Shown here: in pieces, positions 36,643 through 45,132 of the stretch | Numbering within the stretch: the stretch's first letter is position 1 | How the letters are laid out: every line of letters starts with the position of its first letter | NCBI GenBank assembly: GCA_035476575.1 | Contig: DATILL010000137.1 | Location: 40,236 to 104,235 of the forward strand | From: DATILL01 sp035476575 | GTDB taxonomy: Bacteria > Actinomycetota > Actinomycetes > Mycobacteriales > JACQDL01 | Reading direction: 5' to 3' | Length of the DNA: 64,000 bases | The notes under the pieces: generated by a model | Seen by the model: the letters and a program-made list of their open reading frames with translations, nothing else | The model's database searches: none | What the model was told of the DNA's origin: nothing | Translations under genes and position numbers: made by a program

Positions 36643-37368
36643 TCAGCCGGTCAGCGAGGCGACCTCGGTATCCAGCGTGGTCGCGGGCGGGGAGTCGGTG
36701 AGCACCTGGTTGAGCCGGCCTTGGTCGGTCACCAGCAGCAGCAGCGGTCTGCTGCCGGCCACGTGGTACTGGGTGAACAGGCCGCCGGCCGGGTCGACTG
36801 CCCGGACCACCGAGCCATGCGCCAGATCTGCCGGCAGGACGGGCAGGTCGTGGCCGATCGCGACCGCGTAGACATGGTGCTTATCGGCCACGCGCGCCGT
36901 GGCGCGCAGCGCGCCAGCACAGTCACAGCCGGCCGGGACCAGCACGATCACCGCCGGCCGGTAGTCGCGCAGGGCGGTGTTGCCGCCGCCGTCCCGGCTG
37001 ACCAGGAGGTCGGGCAGCAGGCCACCAGCGGACCCGACAGGGTGGGCCGGGTCGCTGGACAGCGGCTGGGCGCGCGGGGTGGCACGGCTGGTGGGGCGGA
37101 ACGCCGCGAGCAGGACGGCCACCAGGACTGCGGCGACTACCGCGGCGAGCCCGATTGCCCAGGACAGTGGGTACTGGTGCCAGCGGCTGATCCGGGTCAG
37201 GCCGCGCAGCCAACCACGGCGGCTGGCGGCCCGCCGCTCCCGAGCCAGCGCACGGGCGTCGGCGTCCAGCTCCCTTGCGTCATCGGGGACTACCAGGTGA
37301 TCGAAATCCGGCGGCCACCCGTCGACCGGGCTGTTGCCGCGATCCAGGGGATCATCATCGGGGGCCAT
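36643..37368 (-). CDS. Single-pass membrane protein with extracytoplasmic thioredoxin-like-sized domain
   Basis: About 241 residues from the ATG at 37368; a frame extends upstream to 37449, but those residues look unconserved. A charged cytoplasmic N-terminus of about 65 residues precedes a membrane helix ('WAIGLAAVVAAVLVAVLLAAF'). An external domain with 'AVIVLVPAGCDCAGALRATARVAD' and 'GLFTQYHVAGSRPLLLLVTDQGRLNQVL' follows. The alternating strand/helix pattern and Cys-Asp-Cys suggest a thioredoxin-like fold without the CXXC pair. I cannot name the family. It is divergent from carD and upstream of lpqE. Confidence 0.65.
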   Translation of the reverse strand: MAPDDDPLDRGNSPVDGWPPDFDHLVVPDDARELDADARALARERRAASRRGWLRGLTRISRWHQYPLSWAIGLAAVVAAVLVAVLLAAFRPTSRATPRAQPLSSDPAHPVGSAGGLLPDLLVSRDGGGNTALRDYRPAVIVLVPAGCDCAGALRATARVADKHHVYAVAIGHDLPVLPADLAHGSVVRAVDPAGGLFTQYHVAGSRPLLLLVTDQGRLNQVLTDSPPATTLDTEVASLTG

Positions 37369-37588
37369 CCGTCCAGCGTGCGCCCGATCCGCGCCGGACG
37401 CCAGCAGTTGAGCCCGGATGGGGTAATGCCGACGACCCGCCCGAACCATCGCAAGCAGATCAACAGGCCTATGTCAACCCCCTCTTTCTCCCACAGTACG
37501 CCCCTGACCTGCACATATGTGGTTTCCTGACCGGCGTCACCCGCCCGGGTCGTGATATCCTGGCTTCGGCGAAAGGGGTCACGGACAC

Positions 37589-38071
37589 ATGGTTTTCAAC
37601 GTCGGCGAGACCGTCGTCTATCCCCATCACGGGGCCGCCACGATCGAGGCGATCGAGAGTCGCGTCATCAAGGGCGAAGCGAAGACCTACCTCGTGCTCA
37701 AGGTTGCCCAAGGCGATCTCACCGTACGGGTTCCCGCGGATAACGCGGAGGTCGTCGGCGTTCGTGATGTCGTTGGCCAGGAGGGCCTAGAGCGGGTTTT
37801 CGAGGTACTACGTGCGCCACACACCGAGGAGCCGACCAACTGGTCGCGTCGCTACAAGGCGAACTTGGAAAAGCTCGCCTCCGGTGACGTGCACAAGGTG
37901 GCCGAGGTCGTACGCGACCTGTGGCGTCGTGACAAGGAGCGGGGCCTGTCCGCGGGTGAGAAGCGGATGCTCGCCAAGGCCCGGCAGATCCTGGTAAGCG
38001 AGCTCGCGCTTGCCGAGAACACCAACGAGGACAAGGCCGAAGCTCTGCTGGACGACGTCCTGGCGAGCTGA
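37589..38071 (+). CDS. carD: CarD family transcriptional regulator
   Basis: A 160-residue RNA polymerase-binding protein that stabilises open complexes at rRNA and other promoters. The N-terminal RID domain 'MVFNVGETVVYPHHGAATIE' and the C-terminal helical DNA-binding part ('NWSRRYKANLEKLASGDVHKVAEVVRDL') match CarD of mycobacteria. ATG 37589 follows a GAAAGGGG ribosome-binding sequence. It leads ispD-ispF, as in mycobacteria. Confidence 0.97.
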   Translation: MVFNVGETVVYPHHGAATIEAIESRVIKGEAKTYLVLKVAQGDLTVRVPADNAEVVGVRDVVGQEGLERVFEVLRAPHTEEPTNWSRRYKANLEKLASGDVHKVAEVVRDLWRRDKERGLSAGEKRMLAKARQILVSELALAENTNEDKAEALLDDVLAS

Positions 38072-38121
38072 CTCACCCTGCTGTTGCCCGCGTTCCGCGT
38101 GGTCGCCTCCGCAGCGGCCCG

Positions 38122-38802
38122 ATGACCGTCGCTGCGGTGGTGCCTGCCGCGGGGCGAGGGCAGCGGCTGGGGGGCGTGGTGCCCAAGGCGTTCCGCCAGC
38201 TCGGCGGGGCGCCTCTTGTCGTTCATGCGGTCCGTTCGTTGCTCGCGTCGCCGTACGTCGGGCTGGTCGTCGTCGCGGTGCCGGCCGACCGGGTGGGGGA
38301 GCTGCCGAAGCTGGTGGCGGGGCCGGTGCTCGCGGTGCCGGGCGGCGCGTCCCGGCAGGACTCGGTGGCCGCGGCGCTGGCTGTGCTGCCGTCGGAGGTC
38401 GACGTGGTGCTGGTGCACGACGCCGCCCGGCCCCTGGTGCCGGTCTCGGTGGTGGACGCCGTGGCCGCCGCCGTGCTCGCCGGTGCGCCGGCCGCCGTAC
38501 CTGTGCTGCCCATGGTGGACACCCTCAAGCGGGTGGACGCCGCCGGGCTGGTCACCGCGACCCTGCCACGCGAGCCGATCCGGGCGGTCCAGACGCCGCA
38601 GGGTTTCCGCCGGGAGGTGCTGGCCGCCGCGCACGCCGCAGCCGGCGTGGCAGCCGCCGCGACCGATGACGCCGGCCTGGTCGAACGGCTCGGCATCGCG
38701 GTGCACACCGTACCGGGCGCGGCAGAGGCGCTGAAGATCACCCTGCCGTTCGACCTCCTGGTGGCCGAGGCGATCCTGCGCGTCCGCGGCCACGTCGGCT
38801 GA
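38122..38802 (+). CDS. ispD: 2-C-methyl-D-erythritol 4-phosphate cytidylyltransferase
   Basis: A 226-residue MEP-pathway enzyme adding CMP to methylerythritol phosphate. N-terminal 'VVPAAGRGQRLGGVVPKAF' is the nucleotide-binding loop, and 'VLVHDAARPLVP' and 'QTPQGFRREVL' are family motifs. It is 50 nt downstream of carD and followed by ispF. Confidence 0.96.
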   Translation: MTVAAVVPAAGRGQRLGGVVPKAFRQLGGAPLVVHAVRSLLASPYVGLVVVAVPADRVGELPKLVAGPVLAVPGGASRQDSVAAALAVLPSEVDVVLVHDAARPLVPVSVVDAVAAAVLAGAPAAVPVLPMVDTLKRVDAAGLVTATLPREPIRAVQTPQGFRREVLAAAHAAAGVAAAATDDAGLVERLGIAVHTVPGAAEALKITLPFDLLVAEAILRVRGHVG

Positions 38803-38839
38803 TGAGGGCGCCGGCTGGCGGCCGGTGTTGGATGGCGGC

Positions 38840-39322
38840 GTGAACGGCGTACCGCGGGTCGGGGTGGGCACCGACGTGCACCCGGTCGAGCCCGGCCGGG
38901 CCTGCTGGCTGGCTGGCCTGGAGTGGGCCGGCGCGGACGGCTGCGCGGGCCACTCCGACGGTGACGTGGCCGCACACGCCGTCGCCGACGCGCTGCTGGC
39001 CGCCGCCGGGTTGGGGGATCTCGGCCTGAACTTCGGCACCGCCGAGCCGGGCTGGGCAGGGGCGTCCGGCGTGGCGCTGATCGTCGAGGCGGTCCGGCGG
39101 GTGGCCGCGGCCGGGTTCGCGGTGGGGAACGTGTCGGTGCAGATCATCGGCAACCGGCCCCGGGTCGGACCGCGCCGGTCCGAGGCGGAGCGGGTGCTGT
39201 CTCATGCCGCTGGCGCACCGGTGTCGGTGTCCGCCACCACCACCGACGGCCTCGGCCTGACCGGTCGCGGCGAGGGCCTAGCCGCCATAGCGGTCGCCCT
39301 TGTCGTCGCCGTCCCGACCTGA
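38840..39322 (+). CDS. ispF: 2-C-methyl-D-erythritol 2,4-cyclodiphosphate synthase
   Basis: A 160-residue zinc enzyme forming the cyclodiphosphate in the MEP pathway. 'RVGVGTDVHPVE' carries the metal-binding Asp and His, 'GHSDGDVAAHAVADALL' the second site, and 'ATTTDGLGLTGRGEGLAA' the C-terminal signature. GTG 38840 is chosen; GTG 38825 would add five residues. In mycobacteria cysS follows directly. Here it is nearly 9 kb away. Confidence 0.94.
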   Translation: MNGVPRVGVGTDVHPVEPGRACWLAGLEWAGADGCAGHSDGDVAAHAVADALLAAAGLGDLGLNFGTAEPGWAGASGVALIVEAVRRVAAAGFAVGNVSVQIIGNRPRVGPRRSEAERVLSHAAGAPVSVSATTTDGLGLTGRGEGLAAIAVALVVAVPT

Positions 39323-39363
39323 CCCAGCCCCTGTCCTCGCGACAGGCCGCCCCGGCAACCCGG

Positions 39364-39957
39364 CTACGCGATGATCCGCAGCGGCGCACCTGCCTGTCTC
39401 GGCTGGACCGGCACGCCGAGCACCCGGCGCAGGTGTGCCAGGCCACGGCGGCGCAGCGTGCGCACCGTGACCGGGCTGATGCCCAGCTCGGTGGCGATCT
39501 CGTCGTCGTGGTGGTCGAGGAGGTACCGCCTGGTGAGGATCTCCCGCTGCCGGTCGGTCAGCATCGCCAGGGCGGCATGCACGGTCACCCCGGTGCAGCA
39601 GCGGTCGGCGTGGTCGCCTTCGGCGCGGTCCGGCAGTTGCTCGGTCGGCAGCTCACGGTGCCGCCGCCACCGGGTCACGCACTCGTTGGCCACCGCTCGC
39701 CGCAGGTACGCCACCGGCCGGTCGATGGCCTGCCCGGACCGGTCCGCGGCCGCGCCGGCAGTGTCGACCGCATCCCGGCCCAGCATCCGCAGCAGCACCT
39801 CCTGGACGACGTCCTCGGCGTCGTGTCCGGCAACCGGGCTGCGGCCGAGCCGGCGCCGGGCGTAGTGGACCAGGTCGGCCCGGTGCTCGGCGGTGAACGC
39901 CGGCCAGCCGGCCGAACCGCGATCGGCCTGCGTGCTCGCCGCCGCGGTCGGGGTCAT
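39364..39957 (-). CDS. ECF-like sigma-70 family RNA polymerase sigma factor
   Basis: About 197 residues. Region 2 includes 'DAEDVVQEVLLRMLG' and 'RPVAYLRRAVANECVTRWRRH'. Region 4 includes 'LTDRQREILTRRYLLDHHDDEIATELGISPVTV' with a helix-turn-helix. No sigma 1.1 or 3 domain is seen. ATG 39957 is preferred over the adjacent GTG 39960. It is divergent from the PP2C-kinase-FHA genes, with 174 nt between containing a GGGGGAAACCCCC hairpin. No linked anti-sigma gene is visible. Confidence 0.88.
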   Translation of the reverse strand: MTPTAAASTQADRGSAGWPAFTAEHRADLVHYARRRLGRSPVAGHDAEDVVQEVLLRMLGRDAVDTAGAAADRSGQAIDRPVAYLRRAVANECVTRWRRHRELPTEQLPDRAEGDHADRCCTGVTVHAALAMLTDRQREILTRRYLLDHHDDEIATELGISPVTVRTLRRRGLAHLRRVLGVPVQPRQAGAPLRIIA

Positions 39958-40131
39958 CACCGGCCCCCGCCCGGCTGGTACGGCACGTGCATCATCGTCG
40001 CCTCCGTCGCCTCGCTCAGGTCAAAGCCTCCGTCCCGGCCGGACCATCGCGAACGGGGGAAACCCCCCTGCACACCCGCGCGCGTAGGGGTCACTCTTCG
40101 TCCAGTGAGAGCGAACACGGGGGAGCGGGGC

Positions 40132-40893
40132 GTGGCCATCCGTGGCTCGGCGGTCACGGCGCTGGCAGGGCACAGCCGCCGTGGGCTCGGTCGGGAGGCG
40201 AACCAGGACCGCTGGGCTGCGGTGCCCCGCTCGTGCGGCGCGCTGCTCGTCGTTGCCGATGGCATGGGGGGTACGACGGGCGGCGCGTCCGCCGCGGTGG
40301 CCGCGGTGGCCGCGGTGCTGGCCGCTGAGCTGGACGGTGCGACGGCCGGGCCGGCGGGCGAGTACGGAGCGCACGCGGCGCACGGGCCGTTGGGCGACGC
40401 CGTTGACGCCGCCGAACGGGCGGTCCGGGCAGCCGCCTCGACCAGCGAAGGCTGGTGCCGGCCCGGCTGCACCCTGACCGCCGCCCTGGTCGGCGCCTAC
40501 TGCGCCGAGATCGCGCACCTGGGCGACTCGAGCTGTTGGCTGGTCCACCGCGACACGCTCATCCGGCTCACCGACGTGCACACCAAGGCGGCCGAGCTCA
40601 CCGAGTGCGGTGCGCTGGAGCCGTCGGGGCTGGCGGCGGCTCGGCTGGACAACCTCCTCACCCGTTACCTGGGCATGCCGGGTGGTGCGCCGGTGCAGCG
40701 CTGTCGGGTCGGGCTGTCCCCGGGGGATCGGCTGCTGCTGGCAACCGACGGGTTGACCCGCTCCTTACCGGCGGCCACGTTGGCCATCCTGCTCGGCCTC
40801 GGCGCCGGGCCGGCCGATCTGGTGGATGCGGCCGTCGCGGCCGGTGCGCAGGACGACATCACCGCCGTGCTGGCAACCCTCGGCACGGCGTGA
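40132..40893 (+). CDS. PP2C-family serine/threonine phosphatase
   Basis: A 253-residue PPM phosphatase that would reverse protein phosphorylation. Motifs: 'GLGREANQDRW', 'LLVVADGMGGTTGG', 'IAHLGDSSCWLVHRDTLIRLT' and 'AGAQDDITAVLATL', which provide the metal-binding Asp residues. GTG 40132 has GGGGGAG six bases upstream; an upstream in-frame GTG at 40105 is less likely. It leads a three-gene group with a kinase and an FHA-like protein. Confidence 0.92.
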   Translation: MAIRGSAVTALAGHSRRGLGREANQDRWAAVPRSCGALLVVADGMGGTTGGASAAVAAVAAVLAAELDGATAGPAGEYGAHAAHGPLGDAVDAAERAVRAAASTSEGWCRPGCTLTAALVGAYCAEIAHLGDSSCWLVHRDTLIRLTDVHTKAAELTECGALEPSGLAAARLDNLLTRYLGMPGGAPVQRCRVGLSPGDRLLLATDGLTRSLPAATLAILLGLGAGPADLVDAAVAAGAQDDITAVLATLGTA

Positions 40894-40957
40894 CCAGTCC
40901 GGTTAGGCTCATCAGGACATCTAACGCATTGGGGCTGGGTAGGGAGGTGCGTGCCGT

Positions 40958-42673
40958 ATGTCCTCCGATATGGCGGTGGCTGGCCACGGCGCCCGTCGCG
41001 ACCCGCCCGGCCGGCTGGCGCCGGCTGCTCCCGAGGTGTCCACTGGTGCGATGCTCGATGGGACGCTGCGTCACGTCGTGCTGACCGACGGCACCGTGGC
41101 CGGAGCCGAGCCGGACAACTGCTGGCGGGTGCTGCGCTACATCGATGACGGCGGCTTCTCGTCGGTGTACGAGATCGAGCCGGCGACCGAGGCGACGCAG
41201 GCCCGACACGGCTCGGCACGGCGGGCTCTAAAGTGCCTGTGGGGCACCCCGGAGGACCTCGACGTGCTGGCTGCCGAGGCGGACAAGACCGCCGCCGTCG
41301 AAGGCCATGACAACATCCTCGCCCTGATCACATCGTTCCGGTTCGCGCTGGTCGCGCATACCGTGCCGCAGTACTTCGGCCTGGTGCTGGAGCTTGCCAG
41401 CGAGGACCTATACGACCTCGGCGACCGGGCCGCGCCGTCCGAGCGCGCCTGGGCAGCGATCTTCGAGGGCGTCGCGGCCGGCCTGGAGCACATCCACGCC
41501 CGCCGCATCGTGCACGGCGACATCAAGCCCACCAACCTGCTGCGGGTCGGCCCGCGCTGCACCATCGCCGACTTCGGGGTGTCCGCGGCGCTGGAGTCCA
41601 CCCGGAGCGCGTCGATCGGGCTGGCCCGCACGCTGGCGTTCTGGCCGCCGGAGACGCGGAACCAGGGTCGGCTCGACGAGGACGGGGTACGTCGGCCGCC
41701 CGTTGAGGGCTGGCGGGCGACCCAGATGGGCGACATCTGGGCGCTGGCCGTGTCGATGCACCGGATCCTCACCGGGCGGCACATCACCACGGCCACCACC
41801 CCCGAGCAGCAGTACGAGCTGGTCTGTGCCGGCCGGTACGCCGTAGACGACCGGCTCTCGCCGGGCTGGCGGCAGTTGCTCATGGACTGCCTGGTGCACG
41901 ACCCGGCCAAGCGGGTGGTGACCACGGCCGCCGTCCTCCGGCACCGGCTGGCCGAGCTGGCGTTGCCGGAGGACTACCGGTCGGTGCCGTGGCCGGACGA
42001 CGGGCCGCGGATCGTCGCCGTGCTCCCGGCCGACAGGCAGCTTCTCGCCTTCTTCCAGACCAAGCCGAACGGCCGGGTGCAGGGCGCCTTCGTGGGCACG
42101 CCGGGCTTGCTGCTGGACGCCACCCGCCACCTCACCGACGTCGTCGTGCCCGCTCTTGCGCAGCAGGCACGGGACGGTCAACGGGCCGCGGTCCGGCTGG
42201 CCGCCGAGCAGGAGCGGCTGCGCGCCATCGAGGAACGGCTGGCTGAGGAGGACAGCGGGGCCACCCAGCTCGTGCTGGAGGCGGAGGCGGAGCGGACCCG
42301 GCAGATGTCCCTGGCGATCGCCGAGGTCACCCGCGAGCGGGACCGGCTCCGGCAGCAGTACGGCGAGCTTTCCCGGCGGCTGGAGCAGTTGGAGCACAGC
42401 ACGGTCCGGCCGCCGCTCGCCCATCCGGCACTGACCGGCGTGCAGCTACCTGGTCTGGCCGTTGCCGGCCTGCCGGCCCCGCGGCTCGCCCCGCCGGGCC
42501 GGCGGCGCTCGGGGCTCGGCTGGTTCGGGCAGACTCTGGCCGTGCTGGTGATCCTGGTGATGGCCCTGCTGCTTGGCATGGTGACGGCGGGGTACGCCTT
42601 CCATCAGAATCCGTTCGACGTCCTCGGCCGGGTGTGGGACAACGTGCTGATGCGGTCCCACCAGGCGCCGTAG
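40958..42673 (+). CDS. Membrane-anchored serine/threonine protein kinase
   Basis: A 571-residue Hanks-type kinase. Gly loop 'IDDGGFSSVYEI', catalytic Lys92 in 'ALKCL', catalytic loop 'IVHGDIKPTNLL' with Asp188 (Gly replaces the usual Arg of HRD), and DFG at 205-207 are seen. The activation segment ends 'LARTLAFWPPE', unlike the common GT..Y.APE. After the kinase domain (about 45-335) come a likely coiled coil (about 400-490), a Pro-rich linker, and one C-terminal membrane helix ('LAVLVILVMALLLGMVTAGYAF'). No PASTA repeats. It stops 2 nt before the FHA-like gene. Confidence 0.9.
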   Translation: MSSDMAVAGHGARRDPPGRLAPAAPEVSTGAMLDGTLRHVVLTDGTVAGAEPDNCWRVLRYIDDGGFSSVYEIEPATEATQARHGSARRALKCLWGTPEDLDVLAAEADKTAAVEGHDNILALITSFRFALVAHTVPQYFGLVLELASEDLYDLGDRAAPSERAWAAIFEGVAAGLEHIHARRIVHGDIKPTNLLRVGPRCTIADFGVSAALESTRSASIGLARTLAFWPPETRNQGRLDEDGVRRPPVEGWRATQMGDIWALAVSMHRILTGRHITTATTPEQQYELVCAGRYAVDDRLSPGWRQLLMDCLVHDPAKRVVTTAAVLRHRLAELALPEDYRSVPWPDDGPRIVAVLPADRQLLAFFQTKPNGRVQGAFVGTPGLLLDATRHLTDVVVPALAQQARDGQRAAVRLAAEQERLRAIEERLAEEDSGATQLVLEAEAERTRQMSLAIAEVTRERDRLRQQYGELSRRLEQLEHSTVRPPLAHPALTGVQLPGLAVAGLPAPRLAPPGRRRSGLGWFGQTLAVLVILVMALLLGMVTAGYAFHQNPFDVLGRVWDNVLMRSHQAP

Positions 42674-42675
42674 CC

Positions 42676-43461
42676 GTGCCGCCACTCGTCGCCCGGATCT
42701 CCTGCCCTGGGCAGCCGGCGCTTCCGCTGCTCCTGGGTGAGACGGTGTCCTTCGGTCGGGCCGGGTCGCCCAGCCGGGTGGATCTCCCGGTGAGCGACAG
42801 CCCTCGGGTCAGCCGCCGGGCCGGCACCCTGGAGGCAACACTGTACGGCGTCCTGGTCAGCAACACCGGCTCCAACCCGCTGTTGCTGGAGGAGACCGGC
42901 GCGGCCAGCCGGTCGCTGCGGCCCGGTCAGTCGCACCTGGTGATGGGGGGCAACCGGGCCAGGGTCACCTTCGCCGCGACCGAGGACGGCTTCGACTTCG
43001 AGGTCCACAGCGGACAGTTGGCGCTGGGTGCTGACGGCGGGTTGGTCGAGGTTACCGGGCCGGACCGCACCCGGCCGGCGTGGTCGCTGTCCGAGGGCAC
43101 GGCGTACTTCCACTGCCTGGTGGCGCTGTGCGAGCCGACGCTGCGCTACCCGGAGAGCCCGTGGATCCCGACCAGCCAGCAGGTCGCTGACCGGCTGTAC
43201 GAGTGCGGGCTGACACCGGAGCGGCGCAGCGGCGACTGGGTCGACCGGCGGCTGGACGACGTCCGGACCAAGCTGCCGATCGGGGAGCGGCCGTGGACGC
43301 CGGAGCGGGCCCGCCGGGCCAGCACGGCCGAGCAGCAGCAGGCGGTGGCCCGGCTGGCGTCCGGCGCCCCCCGTCGCAGCGGCCGCAAGGAGCAGTTGGT
43401 GGAGTTCGCCATCGGCCACGGCATCGTGACCCTCGAGTCGGTTCGCCGGTACTTCGGCTGA
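42676..43461 (+). CDS. FHA-like domain protein
   Basis: A 261-residue protein from GTG 42676, 2 nt after the kinase stop. The N-terminal 100 residues look like a forkhead-associated domain: 'VSFGRAGSPSRVDLPV', 'SPRVSRRAGTLEATLYGVLVSNTGSNPLLLEE'. FHA domains bind phosphothreonine, so it may read the kinase output. The C-terminal part ('TSQQVADRLYECGLTPERRSGDWVDRRLDDVRTKL') resembles actinobacterial FHA proteins with a helical DNA-binding-like tail. The call is moderate for the tail and good for the FHA-like part. Confidence 0.75.
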   Translation: MPPLVARISCPGQPALPLLLGETVSFGRAGSPSRVDLPVSDSPRVSRRAGTLEATLYGVLVSNTGSNPLLLEETGAASRSLRPGQSHLVMGGNRARVTFAATEDGFDFEVHSGQLALGADGGLVEVTGPDRTRPAWSLSEGTAYFHCLVALCEPTLRYPESPWIPTSQQVADRLYECGLTPERRSGDWVDRRLDDVRTKLPIGERPWTPERARRASTAEQQQAVARLASGAPRRSGRKEQLVEFAIGHGIVTLESVRRYFG

Positions 43462-43475
43462 CCGACTCGAGGGTC
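43428..43475. terminator. 15-bp hairpin at the end of the FHA-like gene
   Basis: GACCCTCGAGTCGGT (43428-43442) and its exact complement at 43461-43475 flank an 18-nt loop and overlap the FHA stop codon. The other end touches the stop of the minus-strand broken gene, so it can serve both directions. Confidence 0.85.
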
Positions 43476-44164
43476 AGTAGAGTCGGGTTGGGTCGAACTC
43501 TGGCGTTCCTGCGACCGCCGTCTCCTGCTTGACATCGAACCAGATCGCGAACGGCTTGCCGGAGAGCTTGCGGCTCCGGATGATCGAGGCGTTGCTGAGC
43601 ACGGTGTCCGACTTGTCATCGTCCGCGATGTCCGCGGCGGAGAACGCCTTTGCCGCGCCAAGGACTCCGATGGTGTGACAGCCGCCGACGAAGATCACCC
43701 ACTTTCCGCGGCCGGTCCGGACCGCTCGAAGTAGCCACAGTCGAGCTCCGGCTGGTTCACGCCGCCGGCCGCAGCCTCGCCGGCCGCCGTGGCCCCCGTG
43801 CCTAGTTCCTGGCTCTTCTGGGCTGGGTGGAAGAGCTCTTGGTGAGTGCACTTGTTCAGCAGCACGATCTCGTCGGGTGTGTCGCCGACGGCGAACCGAT
43901 GTACGGCGTCCGGTAGTCGAACCGGGTCCGGTCGCCGTACTCGACGAGCTTCCCCCGGACCACCCAGTTGAGGTCGGGCCCGCCGATCAGAACGAGGTGA
44001 TGTGCGTTCGGGTCTACTGTGCTCGCGCTGAGCTCGCGGTGTGACATCACGCTCAGCCTGAACTTGGGGAACAGTCGCAGAATCGTCGTTTCGACGGTAC
44101 CGCCAGCTCCGTGGCAACGTGACCGAGGCGACATCTGCGGTGACCGCGGCCGTTGCCCCACCAT
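43474..44164 (-). pseudogene. Broken paralogue of the HTH/'LIGG' regulator C-terminal domain
   Basis: Three minus-strand segments in different frames read as one decayed protein. The first (about 44164-43905) carries 'NAHHLVLIGGPDLNWVVRGKLVEYGDRTRFDYRT'. The second (about 43905-43720) carries 'VGDTPDEIVLLNKCTHQELFHP'. The third (43720-43474) carries 'KWVIFVGGCHTIGVLGAAKAF' and 'GKPFAIWFDVKQET'. The pattern '(H)LVLIGG..LN ... G...GVLGA ... FAI' matches the intact protein at 45133-46203. At least two frameshifts are needed, and no N-terminal HTH is found. Exact shift points are estimates. Confidence 0.7.
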
Positions 44165-44368
44165 AGGGGGTCAGGGCGTTCCCGACCCAGTCAAGATTCA
44201 ACGCGAAGCCTCTCACGGCGGAGCTCATGCACGCTGCGGTCACCCATAAGTAATGGCCGGCAGAGGCGCGCCTCGGCCGTGTGGCGAGGCGCGCCTCCCG
44301 CGAAACAGGAACGTATGCGTCGCGGACTGGCTGGGCCGGCACGGGGAGATCCCGCGTTGGCGGCTGGC

Positions 44369-44737
44369 TTAGCCGGCCGGGTTCGGCCGGGCCAGGTCGG
44401 GCGGTGAGCTGTCGCCGTGGGGCTGTTGGGTTTGCTGTGGTGTCGGGGCGGGGTCCGGGCCGCCCGGGTTGTGCAGCAGCGCGGTCACGAGTGCGACGGC
44501 CGCGAGCACCACCAGACCGAGGACGCGGACCATGATGAACACCGGCCGGACCAGCAGGGTGACGGCCGCCAGCATGACGCGGAGCACCGCGCTGAGCGCG
44601 ATCGTGACCAGCACAAGTGCCAGCAGCAGGGCCAGCATAACGGTGGGTCTGGTCGTCGCGGTGGCAGGGGCCGAGCCAGGCTCGGCCACGGTGAGAAGGT
44701 CATTTACGACAGACGGAGAGAGGATTACCGTGTTCAT
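44369..44737 (-). CDS. Small membrane protein, unknown
   Basis: A 122-residue protein with two or three hydrophobic helices (about 32-60 and 64-90) and a Pro-rich C-terminus. ATG 44737 has GGAAGGT at good spacing. No family recognised. It is divergent from the HTH gene with 395 nt between. Confidence 0.6.
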   Translation of the reverse strand: MNTVILSPSVVNDLLTVAEPGSAPATATTRPTVMLALLLALVLVTIALSAVLRVMLAAVTLLVRPVFIMVRVLGLVVLAAVALVTALLHNPGGPDPAPTPQQTQQPHGDSSPPDLARPNPAG

Positions 44738-45132
44738 CGACGGGACCTTCCGTGTGGGCAGGATGCTGCCGACGGGTGTTTCGTCCAGAGATGCAGGCGC
44801 CCCCGGTCTGTCGCGGCCAAACGATGCCGGGGGTGCTTGCTAGATGCCGCTACGTGGGCGTGAGTCATGAGTACGAGCAGCGACTCGGGGCTGAGCCGGC
44901 TCAACGGGGGTGGGGCGTGCGCTACCAGGGCGGTTCGGTCATGCGACCCCCCTTCCTCCGCGAGAAGCTTCAGCGCTACATCTGAAGTTTGCGAAAGTTG
45001 GCAAGCTGAGGGTAAGGTCCGTCCCTTCTTGGCGTCAACGGCCCTACGACACGCCGCACACCAAGGCGCGTTCAACCTTCGACCACTCTCCACAGAATCT
45101 TCAGTGCTTCACTGAAGTTCAGGAGCTGCCCG
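44738..45132. promoter_or_regulatory. Divergent gap with two CTTCAG/CTGAAG inverted repeats
   Basis: This 395-nt gap has lower GC than its surroundings in its second half, and I see no convincing gene. It holds two related inverted repeats: CTTCAG-N8-CTGAAG at 44968-44987 and CTTCAGTG-CTT-CACTGAAG at 45099-45117. The second ends 15 nt before the GTG of the HTH gene and abuts its AGGAG ribosome-binding sequence, so protein binding or RNA folding there could control translation or transcription. They are candidate operators for the HTH protein. Confidence 0.6.

Noticed and set aside
44734..45115. Short overlapping frames on both strands in the gap before the HTH gene
   Set aside because: None has a ribosome-binding sequence, conserved motif or consistent third-position GC. 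The gap is better read as a regulatory region.
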